Source of the DNA: CAZJOD01 sp964547525
Lineage (GTDB): Bacteria; Bacillota; Clostridia; JAAYHZ01
Reading direction: 5' to 3'
DNA: 46,875 nucleotides
Assembly: GCA_964547525.1 (NCBI GenBank)
Contig: CAZJOD010000008.1
Coordinates: forward strand, 1-46,875
Position 1 is the stretch's first letter, and each line of letters opens with the position of its first letter. The translations under genes and the position numbers were made by a program. Below the pieces are notes generated by a model. The model made no database searches, had not been told where the DNA came from, and was given only the letters and a program-made list of their open reading frames with translations. Below are positions 1 to 6,562 of this stretch, in pieces.

Positions 1-117
1 TTTACTCCAATCTCAAGGACGCTCAACGCGGCCTTGAGATTTATTAATGAGGATATATTTTTCAAAACTCTATATTTAGTATAAATTTTAAAAACAAAGT
101 TTTTAAAAATTTAAGCC
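1..117. other. Tail of an upstream unit (no complete gene)
   Basis: No complete gene is visible. One frame (3-47) reads 14 residues ending in IY before TAA and could be the C-terminus of a gene lying mostly outside the window; this is weak. The same DNA holds a hairpin with 10-bp arms at 9-18 and 32-41, without a T-run after it. A second AT-only inverted repeat lies around 84-112. The rho-independent terminator just downstream fits the end of an upstream transcription unit here. Confidence 0.3.
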
Positions 118-142
118 AAAGCCCGGTAATACCGGGCTTTTT
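118..142 (+). terminator. Rho-independent terminator
   Basis: The stem AAAGCCCGGT / ACCGGGCTTT has ten perfect pairs around a 3-nt AAT loop and is followed by a T-run ending at 142. This is a textbook intrinsic terminator and most likely ends a gene lying to the left of the window. It insulates the sigma-D promoter that follows. Confidence 0.9.
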
Positions 143-227
143 AGTGAAGGAATCATTAAAATAAAACTCGTTTTATAAATATCCAACCACTACAAATAAT
201 TCTCCCACCTTTTCCTCCACATTCCTA

Positions 228-254
228 TAAAAAATTCATAAAAATTGCCGATAT
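228..254 (+). promoter_or_regulatory. Sigma-D (sigma-28) promoter of the cheW operon
   Basis: TAAA at 228-231, a 15-nt spacer, then GCCGATAT at 247-254. This matches the known Firmicutes sigma-D consensus (TAAA, 14-16 nt, GCCGATAT) at every position. Transcription should start near 262, leaving a leader of about 200 nt before cheW. FliA, the cognate sigma factor, is encoded at 22338-23078. Confidence 0.85.
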
Positions 255-261
255 AAAGTTT

Positions 262-460
262 AATCGATGTTTTAACAAATACAGTACTTTTTACACACCC
301 CTTATGTAAAAAGTATAAACCGTTTATTGCAGCTACCGTATGAATATATAAACCGGTAAAAGTTATAGTAATTTTTAGGTCATATAATAAAAACCGGTTT
401 AATATCTACGGTATAACGCATTAGTATGAACGTTATCATGTCTCGAAAGGAGATGTAAAA
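262..460 (+). promoter_or_regulatory. Long leader of cheW with an 11-bp inverted repeat
   Basis: About 200 nt without a gene separate the predicted start of transcription from cheW. It contains a perfect inverted repeat, TACTTTTTACA (285-295) and TGTAAAAAGTA (305-315), around a 9-nt loop. Further down are two copies of AAACCGGT (about 350-357 and 391-398) and a TACCGTA/TACGGTA pair. A strong ribosome-binding site, AAAGGAG at 446-452, lies 8 nt before the cheW ATG. I recognise no known riboswitch. The repeat could be an operator or an RNA stem. Confidence 0.5.
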
Positions 461-958
461 ATGAGTGAGACAATAATGCAGGAGTTATATGAACAAGAAG
501 AAGATACGCAAAAAGATAAGTTCCTTATGTTTAAACTTGGGAATGAAAGTTATGGAATTGATATTAGGTATGTTACTGAAATAATTGGTATACAACCGGT
601 CACTGAGGTACCCGAGCTTCCTGAGTATATACGAGGGATTATTAATTTAAGGGGAAAAATCATCCCCGTAATGGATGTTCGGTTACGATTTAAAAAGCAA
701 TTGAGAGAATATACCGATAGAACATGTGTAGTGGTAATCAATGTTGCCAATAATTCGGTAGGTTTGATCGTAGATGGTGTTGCTGATGTCATGTTGATAC
801 CTGATACTGATATTGTTGCACCACCTGAAATAAGTCGGAACTGTAACAGGTATATAAAAGGTATAGGTAAAATCGGTAGCGATGTTAAACTAATACTGGA
901 TTGCGAAAAACTTTTAACCGATAATGAACTTGACACAATAAATGAAGTGGTAAATTAA
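461..958 (+). CDS. cheW: Chemotaxis coupling protein CheW
   Basis: This 165-residue protein is the adaptor linking chemoreceptors to the kinase CheA at the inner face of the membrane. A single CheW/SH3-like domain fills residues about 18-155. Family signatures are visible, including YGIDIRYVTEIIG near the start, PEYIRGIINLRGKIIPVMD in the middle and VGLIVDGVADVM after it. A short acidic N-terminal extension (EQEEDTQKDK) precedes the domain, and the length is usual for the family. The ATG has a good ribosome-binding site 8 nt upstream. It opens a sigma-D-driven unit with the chemoreceptor gene 15 nt downstream, so receptor and coupler are probably made together. Confidence 0.95.
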   Translation: MSETIMQELYEQEEDTQKDKFLMFKLGNESYGIDIRYVTEIIGIQPVTEVPELPEYIRGIINLRGKIIPVMDVRLRFKKQLREYTDRTCVVVINVANNSVGLIVDGVADVMLIPDTDIVAPPEISRNCNRYIKGIGKIGSDVKLILDCEKLLTDNELDTINEVVN

Positions 959-973
959 AAGGGGGAATTGCAT

Positions 974-2701
974 ATGAAATTTTTTTATAATATGAAATTT
1001 GTGACTAAACTTATAACAGGATTTATTTTAGTTGCATTGATTGCAGGTATTGTAGGTTTTGTTGGCATCATAAATATGAACAAAATAAATAACAACAACT
1101 CTATTCTATATGAGAATATTACTGTGCCATTAATATGTATGACTGACATAACAACGGTTTTTGAGAGAGTTCAAATCCACTCTCGCGATATCATTTTAGC
1201 GAGTACACAGGAAGACTTAACAAAAGTAGAGAAAGAAATTTCAGCTGCAAGGCAGTTGATAAATGAAAGGGTAATGGAATTTACCGATAGAATTATATCC
1301 GAGGATATACAAGAGGCATTTGACACTTTTCTAAATACAAGAATAGCATATGGAGAATATCTAGATAGGCTTATTGATCTGTCTATGAAAAATAAAGATG
1401 CGGAAGCTAATGCGCTTTTAAATACAGCAGGAATGAAAAAAGTTGTTCAGGATGAGCGGTTGGCGATCGAAAATTTATTAAGCGGATTAAATCAAGAAGC
1501 TCTCAATATGTCAGAGAATAATAAAAAAATGGCAAATAATGCAATGATAACAATGATAATATTTATTATTGGTGGTATGACACTTGCTATAATCTTAGGC
1601 CGGTATATTTCTATATTAATAAGCAAGCAGCTTAAACAAATAGCCGCTGAAGCTGAAAAAATTGCCGACGGCAACTTAAATACTGATATAAATATTTCCA
1701 CAAACGATGAAATAGGAGCATTAGCACAAGCCTTTAACAAAATGTCCGACAACTTAAATGATGTTATAACTAATATAAACAATGCTGCCGAACAGGTATC
1801 GTCAGGTGCAAAACAAGTCTCCGACTCAGGTACAGTACTTTCTCAAGGTGCTACTGAGCAAGCAAGTTCAATAGAACAGTTGACCGCATCATTAGAAGAG
1901 ATTTCTTCTCAAACCAAACTCAACGCACAAAATGCAAATCAGGCTAATGAACTTGCTGAAATAAGTAAAAATAGTGTTGTTAAAGGTAAAGATCAGATGA
2001 AAGACATGCTTTTGGCAATGGAAGAAATTAATGATTCGTCTTCTAATATATCAAAGATTATAAAAGTTATAGACGAAATCGCATTCCAAACAAACATACT
2101 TGCTTTAAACGCTGCAGTTGAAGCCGCTCGAGCGGGACAACACGGGAAAGGTTTTGCTGTGGTTGCCGAAGAGGTTCGTAACTTAGCTGCCAGATCGGCA
2201 AATGCTGCAAAAGAAACAACCGCTTTGATTGAAGGATCTATGAAAAAGGCTGAAAACGGAACTAAAATTGCAAATGAAACTTCCGGTGCATTAAACAAGA
2301 TCGCTGAAGACATTACTAAGGCTGCATTACTTGTTGCAGATATAGCTGTTGCATCAAATGAACAAGCAGTGGGTATATCTCAGATCAATCAAGGAATATC
2401 TCAGATTTCGGAGGTAGTTCAAACAAATTCCTCTACGTCTGAAGAAAGTGCGGCTGCAAGCGAAGAACTTTCAACTCAAGCTGAACTGCTTAAAGAGACT
2501 GTAGGAAGATTTAAAATGAAAAGTGCCAAACAGATACATGACATAAACAAAGAAAATAATGAAATGAAAAAAATTAAAAAAGAAGACTCATCTATAAAAA
2601 GAGAATCAAAAAAAGTTGATGTAAAACAAGATACAAAAAAAGAAGCTGCCGGAGTTAAACCAAAAATAGTTTTAAGTGATAGGGAATTCGGTAAATATTA
2701 A
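974..2701 (+). CDS. Methyl-accepting chemotaxis protein (4HB sensor, HAMP)
   Basis: A membrane chemoreceptor of about 575 residues that senses a ligand outside the cell and controls CheA. Order: cytoplasmic start, membrane segment 1 (about 12-33), an all-helical extracellular four-helix-bundle type sensor, membrane segment 2 (about 190-213), HAMP (about 210-262) and a long methyl-accepting coiled coil. The signalling tip is clear: AFQTNILALNAAVEAARAG followed by GKGFAVVAEEVRNLA. The C-terminus is a Lys-rich tail without an NWETF-type CheR tether. A TTG at 968 is in frame, but AAAAGGGGG sits 8 nt before the ATG at 974, which is preferred. The ligand cannot be told from sequence. Confidence 0.93.
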   Translation: MKFFYNMKFVTKLITGFILVALIAGIVGFVGIINMNKINNNNSILYENITVPLICMTDITTVFERVQIHSRDIILASTQEDLTKVEKEISAARQLINERVMEFTDRIISEDIQEAFDTFLNTRIAYGEYLDRLIDLSMKNKDAEANALLNTAGMKKVVQDERLAIENLLSGLNQEALNMSENNKKMANNAMITMIIFIIGGMTLAIILGRYISILISKQLKQIAAEAEKIADGNLNTDINISTNDEIGALAQAFNKMSDNLNDVITNINNAAEQVSSGAKQVSDSGTVLSQGATEQASSIEQLTASLEEISSQTKLNAQNANQANELAEISKNSVVKGKDQMKDMLLAMEEINDSSSNISKIIKVIDEIAFQTNILALNAAVEAARAGQHGKGFAVVAEEVRNLAARSANAAKETTALIEGSMKKAENGTKIANETSGALNKIAEDITKAALLVADIAVASNEQAVGISQINQGISQISEVVQTNSSTSEESAAASEELSTQAELLKETVGRFKMKSAKQIHDINKENNEMKKIKKEDSSIKRESKKVDVKQDTKKEAAGVKPKIVLSDREFGKY

Positions 2702-2740
2702 TCTTAATTAATTTATGTATTTAGGTTGTTAAAATTATGT

Positions 2741-2769
2741 ATGGAATGAGCTTTTTTAGCTCATTCCAT
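2741..2769 (+). terminator. Hairpin between the chemoreceptor gene and cheR
   Basis: ATGGAATGAGC (2741-2751) and GCTCATTCCAT (2759-2769) form 11 perfect pairs around the loop TTTTTTA. No T-run follows on either strand, so it is a poor intrinsic terminator. It may be a transcript-stabilising stem or an attenuator that lowers cheR/cheB expression relative to cheW and the receptor. Confidence 0.5.
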
Positions 2770-2803
2770 ATGTTAAACTTTAATAAATAAAACAGGTGTA
2801 TAA

Positions 2804-3622
2804 ATGTTCACAATCACGGATAATGAATTTAAAAAATTTTCGGGCTATATAAAAGAACACTACGGAATCAACTTGAAAGAAGAAAAACTTTCGCTTGTTA
2901 CCGGTAGACTTCATAGCATCTTATCACAAAAACAGTTTAATTGTTTTTCGGAATATTACTATTACGTAGTCTCAGATAAAACTGGAGAAGCTGTAGCCGA
3001 GATGATTAATAAAATCACTACTAATCATACTTTTTTTATGAGAGAACCGGAACACTTCAGGTATTTTAAAGATAGTGTCCTTCCGTATCTGAAAATCGCT
3101 ATAGGAGACAGAGATTTAAGAATATGGAGCGCAGGATGTTCAACAGGTGAAGAGCCTTATACCCTTTCAATGATAATAGATGAATTTTTCGGTAAAGAAA
3201 AGATTTGGTGGGATACAAAGATACTGGCTACAGACATATCAAGCAAAGTATTAAACGAAGGAATAAAAGGTATTTACAAGAAAGAAGATATAAGCGGTTT
3301 ACCTGCATATTGGCAGTTAAGCTATTTTAAAAAGACTGAAAACGACGAGTATGTTGTTAATGATAAAATAAAAAAAGAGGTAATTTTCAGAAAACTGAAT
3401 CTTATGGATAAAGTCTTTAACTTCAAAAGAAAATTTCATGTTATATTCTGTAAAAATGTAATGATATATTTTGATAACGATACCAAAGAAAAATTGATAC
3501 GCAAACTGTACGGTCATATGGAAGAAGGAGCTTATCTTTTTGTGGGATTATCCGAATCGTTAGGTAAATACGCTTCGGGATTCAAACAAGTCAGTCCTTC
3601 GGTTTACAGGAAAATGCAATAA
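2804..3622 (+). CDS. cheR: Chemotaxis protein methyltransferase CheR
   Basis: Transfers methyl groups from S-adenosylmethionine to glutamates on chemoreceptors, the adaptation step opposed by CheB. The 272-residue length is normal. The N-terminal helical CheR domain (about 1-75) contains KITTNHTFFMREPEHF. The SAM-binding motif is IWSAGCSTGEEPYTL (about 106-120), and FHVIFCKNVMIYFD follows near residue 205. The C-terminal VGLSESLG stretch is also typical. There are no extra TPR or response-regulator domains. It starts at ATG with a modest AGGTG ribosome-binding site and is followed 83 nt later by cheB. Confidence 0.95.
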   Translation: MFTITDNEFKKFSGYIKEHYGINLKEEKLSLVTGRLHSILSQKQFNCFSEYYYYVVSDKTGEAVAEMINKITTNHTFFMREPEHFRYFKDSVLPYLKIAIGDRDLRIWSAGCSTGEEPYTLSMIIDEFFGKEKIWWDTKILATDISSKVLNEGIKGIYKKEDISGLPAYWQLSYFKKTENDEYVVNDKIKKEVIFRKLNLMDKVFNFKRKFHVIFCKNVMIYFDNDTKEKLIRKLYGHMEEGAYLFVGLSESLGKYASGFKQVSPSVYRKMQ

Positions 3623-3632
3623 TTAAAGTGTA

Positions 3633-3662
3633 ATTGTTTATTGCTCTTTTTGCAGTTAAAAT
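3633..3662. repeat. Possible remnant of the intergenic palindrome family
   Basis: The cheR-cheB gap contains TGTTTATTGCTCTTTTTGC followed by AGTTAAAA. This closely resembles the right end of the palindromic element at 39816-40023 (TGTTTATTCGCTCTTTTGC, then AGTTAAAA after an insertion). The other arm and the twin-hairpin core are missing, so this would be a half-element or a chance AT-rich match. Confidence 0.3.
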
Positions 3663-3705
3663 TTCAGTAGAATCATATTTAAAATATTAGAAAGGTCCGA
3701 TTAAA

Positions 3706-4722
3706 ATGAATGAATCCCGTATTAAAGTCATAATTACCGACGATAGCATGCTTTTCAGAGAGATTTTAGCTAAAGGATTGGAAAGTCATCCGGATATTCA
3801 TGTGGTTGCCAAAGCTTCGGATCCTTTTGATGCAAGGGATAAAATTTTAAAATATGAGCCCGATGTGATGATATGTGACATACAAATGCCAAAAATGAGC
3901 GGTATTGAGTTTATAAAAAGATTAATACCTCAGTATCCGTTACCGGTAATTGTGGTGAGCACCTTGAATAACGTAGTATTCGACGCATTAAATGCCGGTG
4001 CCGTGGATTTTGTATTAAAGCCGGATGTCCGATCAACCGGCAATATGGAGTCGTTTATAAATGAAATAATAAGCAAAGTATTAATTGCCAAAAATGCCAA
4101 GGTTTTAACTTCTCAAAACACCAAACCTGTACCTGTAAAAAGAAATGAAAGAAGTAAATTTAGTATTATTGCCATTGGAGCGTCAACGGGAGGAACCGAA
4201 GCCGTATATAGAATACTAAAAGAGCTTCCCGAGGATATGCCCGGGATAGTGGTAGTTCAACACATCCCTCCGGTTTTCTCAACAATGTTTTCACAAAGGC
4301 TTAACAGTAATACAAATTTTAATGTGTCAGAGGGTAAAAACGATGATATCATAGAAACCGGTAAAGTGATTATAGCACCGGGTAATAAACAAATGGAAGT
4401 ACGTAAAAAGAAAGGCGTGTTGAAAATAGTTTGTTATGACGGTGACAAAAAGGCGGGACATTGCCCGTCGGTGGATGTATTGTTTTCATCGGTAGCCGAA
4501 GAAGTAAAATCCGAAGCCATAGGTGTTATTCTAACCGGGATGGGCAGAGACGGCACTCAAGGGTTATTGAAAATGAGATTTTACGGGGCTAAAACCATAG
4601 GGCAGGATGAGTCCACATCCGTTGTGTACGGTATGCCCAAATCCGCATATGAAGCCGGTGCCGTACAGATCCAAGCCAAATTGGAGAATATACCGGATAT
4701 TTTGGTTTCAATTATTAAATAA
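3706..4722 (+). CDS. cheB: Protein-glutamate methylesterase/deamidase CheB
   Basis: Removes methyl groups from receptor glutamates and can deamidate glutamines; it is activated by CheA phosphorylation. An N-terminal receiver domain (about 1-125) shows TDDSML and the phospho-acceptor D58 in ICDIQMPKMSG. A linker leads to the C-terminal esterase domain (about 150-338). The Ser-His-Asp triad is visible in IGASTGGTEA, VVQHIPP and GMGRDG. The 338-residue length is normal. The ATG has AGAAAGG upstream. It is the last gene before a convergent terminator and follows cheR, its functional opponent. Confidence 0.95.
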   Translation: MNESRIKVIITDDSMLFREILAKGLESHPDIHVVAKASDPFDARDKILKYEPDVMICDIQMPKMSGIEFIKRLIPQYPLPVIVVSTLNNVVFDALNAGAVDFVLKPDVRSTGNMESFINEIISKVLIAKNAKVLTSQNTKPVPVKRNERSKFSIIAIGASTGGTEAVYRILKELPEDMPGIVVVQHIPPVFSTMFSQRLNSNTNFNVSEGKNDDIIETGKVIIAPGNKQMEVRKKKGVLKIVCYDGDKKAGHCPSVDVLFSSVAEEVKSEAIGVILTGMGRDGTQGLLKMRFYGAKTIGQDESTSVVYGMPKSAYEAGAVQIQAKLENIPDILVSIIK

Positions 4723-4743
4723 CGTGGAAGATATTAAAGAAGG

Positions 4744-4777
4744 TAAAAAAAAATCATCGGATGGGAGCCGATGATTT
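4744..4777 (-). terminator. Terminator of the flgB-flgC-fliE operon
   Basis: AAATCATCGG (4751-4760) and CCGATGATTT (4768-4777) make a 10-bp stem with a 7-nt loop. Read on the minus strand it is followed by a run of T, matching the A-run at 4745-4753 on the plus strand. It therefore terminates the minus-strand operon. On the plus strand it lacks a T-run and would at best be a weak stop for cheB. Confidence 0.85.
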
Positions 4778-4794
4778 AGGAAAAAAAGGAAATG

Positions 4795-5094
4795 CTATAT
4801 TTGCATCCTCATAATTTCTTTATATGCTTCTATGATTTTATCTCTGACTTGTAGTGTTAAATCCAGAGTCATTTCAGCCTTTTGAAGGTTAATTAAAAAT
4901 TCGTCAAGATTTATATCTTGTCCCGCTAAAATTTTCGCAGTGTCTATATCCGTCGGAGTGCCTGAGGCTTCAATATTTAAAATAGCTTTGTTCAAAGCTT
5001 CCGAAAACAAATTGTTGTTAACACTGCTTTTTGTATTACCGGTAATACCATCGCTCAACATACCCGATATTGGTTTTATAGGTTCTATGGCCAT
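4795..5094 (-). CDS. fliE: Flagellar hook-basal body protein FliE
   Basis: FliE joins the MS ring (FliF) to the proximal rod and is exported early by the flagellar type III system. The protein has 99 residues, usual for FliE. The conserved C-terminal half is present: LINLQKAEMTLDLTLQVRDKII, then AYKEIMRMQ at the end. The ATG overlaps the flgC stop by one base (TAATG) and has GGGGGAAG just upstream, so translation is probably coupled to flgC. The gene is the last of three on the minus strand before a clear terminator. Confidence 0.93.
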   Translation of the reverse strand: MAIEPIKPISGMLSDGITGNTKSSVNNNLFSEALNKAILNIEASGTPTDIDTAKILAGQDINLDEFLINLQKAEMTLDLTLQVRDKIIEAYKEIMRMQI

Positions 5095-5537
5095 TATCTT
5101 CCCCCGATTTCCAAAGCTTTTGAAAACATTGCTTTGGCATTATTAAATATTGTGACATTTGCTTCGTAGGCTCTTGTTGCAGCGATCATCTCCAGCATTT
5201 CCGAAGCTGTGTCTACATTTGGTATTCTAACATATCCGTCGGCGTTTGCAAGAGGATGTTCGGGATTATATTCCAATTTAAAAGGATCATTGCTTGCTAT
5301 AACCGAAGTAACGGCTACACCCTCTCCTTTTAATGTGTTACCTTGGCTGTCCAATACTGTTTTAAAAGCTTTTTCATTACGTAAACCGGATATGACAGCT
5401 ATCTTCCTTTTGTAAGGTTCTCCTGTTTCGGTTAGTATGGTGTCGGCGTTTGTTATATTTTGTGCTACTATGTCCATTCTTCTTTTATGAGCATAAATAC
5501 CGCTTGCAGCAATATTAAAAGTTGAAAAAATACTCAT
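5094..5537 (-). CDS. flgC: Flagellar basal-body rod protein FlgC
   Basis: A proximal rod subunit of the flagellar axial structure. The 147-residue protein begins with the axial-protein motif (SIFSTFNIAASGIYAHKRRM, then DIVAQNITNADT). It ends with a conserved C-terminal helix containing VRIPNVDTASEMLEMIAATR, AYEANV and FNNAKAMF. Both ends form the coiled coil typical of rod and hook proteins. It sits 5 nt after flgB and overlaps fliE, the standard flgB-flgC-fliE order. The set points away from fliF rather than leading into it. Confidence 0.95.
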   Translation of the reverse strand: MSIFSTFNIAASGIYAHKRRMDIVAQNITNADTILTETGEPYKRKIAVISGLRNEKAFKTVLDSQGNTLKGEGVAVTSVIASNDPFKLEYNPEHPLANADGYVRIPNVDTASEMLEMIAATRAYEANVTIFNNAKAMFSKALEIGGR

Positions 5538-5542
5538 TATAT

Positions 5543-5926
5543 TTATCTTTTTCCTTCCTTTATAGCGCTTTTAATAAGGTTTATTCTGGAATTAAGTGAT
5601 TTAACCAATACATCGTACAGTAAATTGTTTTTAACCGAAGATATCATCTCGGTCTCAATATTAACGTTGTTACCGTTTGATTGTATCTCCAAACCCGGTC
5701 TTTCCCTTAATAAAAACTTTGATTCGGTTAAGTATTGTTTGCGTTCAGGTATACTTTGATATCTTTTTAAATATTCTGAAAAGATATTCTCAAAAGATAT
5801 GTCTTTGGCTTTGTATCGAGGAGTGTCTACATTGGCGATATTATCCGCTATAACCTCGCTTTTAAGTCTTACACCGGTAAGTCCTTTGCCGTATATATCT
5901 AAATTGTCAAAAATGTTGTTTATCAT
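5543..5926 (-). CDS. flgB: Flagellar basal-body rod protein FlgB
   Basis: The other proximal rod subunit, 127 residues from the chosen start. The N-terminal region has LDIYGKGLTGVRLKSEVIAD followed by NIANVDTPRYKAKDISFE, the canonical axial-protein signature. The frame is open 21 codons further upstream. The ATG at 5926 is preferred because AGGTGAT lies just before it and the protein then begins as FlgB proteins do (MINNIFDNLD). The upstream extension would also overlap the sigma-D promoter at 5956-5982, so it cannot be translated from that transcript. Confidence 0.93.
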   Translation of the reverse strand: MINNIFDNLDIYGKGLTGVRLKSEVIADNIANVDTPRYKAKDISFENIFSEYLKRYQSIPERKQYLTESKFLLRERPGLEIQSNGNNVNIETEMISSVKNNLLYDVLVKSLNSRINLIKSAIKEGKR

Positions 5927-5955
5927 TTTATCACCTAAAATTAATACTGATATAT

Positions 5956-5982
5956 ATATCGGCACGATATGATAAATCTTTA
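5956..5982 (-). promoter_or_regulatory. Sigma-D promoter of flgB-flgC-fliE
   Basis: On the minus strand TAAA (5982-5979), exactly 15 nt, then GCCGATAT (5963-5956). This is a perfect match to the Firmicutes sigma-D consensus, with a predicted start near 5948, about 22 nt before the flgB ATG. It indicates that this rod operon depends on FliA. Confidence 0.85.
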
Positions 5983-6215
5983 CCCTCAAAAAATTTATTT
6001 CGGCATATCGGATACAACAAATTCATAAACATCTACCTTAATTCTAATAATCTTTATTAAAATGAAAATTAGAGCTGAATAAACATAAATAGAAAAATGT
6101 GTAAGGTATACAAAAAAACCACTGTATAATGCTAGAATTAATATTATATTAATATAATTTAAATTCTTCGGTGTAAAGTATTGAAAATAATAAAAAAATT
6201 TTTTTCTTAAAATAT
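5983..6215. other. Divergent intergenic region, flgB / fliF
   Basis: AT-rich spacer between the minus-strand sigma-D promoter and the plus-strand fliF promoter. I see no gene, strong hairpin or second clear promoter in it. A second GATATG/CGGATA-like patch at 6001-6012 lacks the matching -35 element. Confidence 0.5.
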
Positions 6216-6243
6216 TTGACTTTTTCCAAATTTAGTGTATAAT
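6216..6243 (+). promoter_or_regulatory. Sigma-A promoter of the large fliF operon
   Basis: TTGACT at 6216-6221, a 16-nt spacer, then a perfect TATAAT at 6238-6243. Transcription should begin near 6250, giving a leader of about 310 nt before fliF. No sigma-D box is visible here, which fits an early-class flagellar operon. Confidence 0.75.
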
Positions 6244-6256
6244 TCAATTGATTGAA

Positions 6257-6280
6257 GTGAGTGAGTATTTACTAAGTAAA
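6257..6280. promoter_or_regulatory. Operator-like site at the fliF promoter
   Basis: GTGAGTGAGTATTTACTAAG at 6257-6276, just after the predicted +1. It matches the reverse complement of a site at the distant promoter at 42651 in 17 of the first 19 bases (GTGAGTGAGTnTTTACTnA). It also overlaps a perfect short palindrome, TTTACT-A-AGTAAA (6268-6280). Repeats of GTGAGT/ACTCAC type are typical of TetR-family operators. A TetR gene lies at 40112-40696; that it binds here is inference. Confidence 0.55.
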
Positions 6281-6290
6281 ATAAATTTTA

Positions 6291-6316
6291 AGAACTGTCG
6301 GAAAGCATCCGGTTCT
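6291..6316 (+). other. Hairpin in the fliF leader
   Basis: AGAAC (6291-6295) pairs with GTTCT (6312-6316) and CGGA (6299-6302) with TCCG (6308-6311). The loop is AAGCA, with a 3-nt TGT bulge on the 5' side. No T-run follows. The rest of the leader (6317-6562) is AT-rich without a clear stem or known riboswitch. It may be a leader structure stabilising the long operon mRNA. Confidence 0.35.
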
Positions 6317-6562
6317 AAAAATAAAAAAATATATAAACTGATACGGAAAATATTATTGGGAAAATATGGGGTTAGCAATTATTCACAAAAAGTAAAATAA
6401 TGATCGATTAAAGATAACGGTATAGTTGGTAAAGAGAAAATACTATAGCTATTGTTAAATTTGCTTAAAAAACACCGATTTTTATAAATGGGCTGTGGTA
6501 TTTTTTTATGTTTTGGACTTTGACTAAACAAATATCTCACTGTAGTATAAGGAGAAAAACCT

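Noticed and set aside
2741..2769. Strong terminator after the chemoreceptor gene
   Set aside because: The stem is perfect but has no T-run on either strand, so it is listed only as a hairpin.
6001..6012. Second sigma-D box upstream of flgB
   Set aside because: A TCCGATAT-like sequence is present on the minus strand, but there is no TAAA at 14-16 nt upstream.
6244..6562. Cyclic-di-GMP riboswitch before fliF
   Set aside because: I looked for the conserved GEMM-type bases and tetraloop pairing and did not find them.
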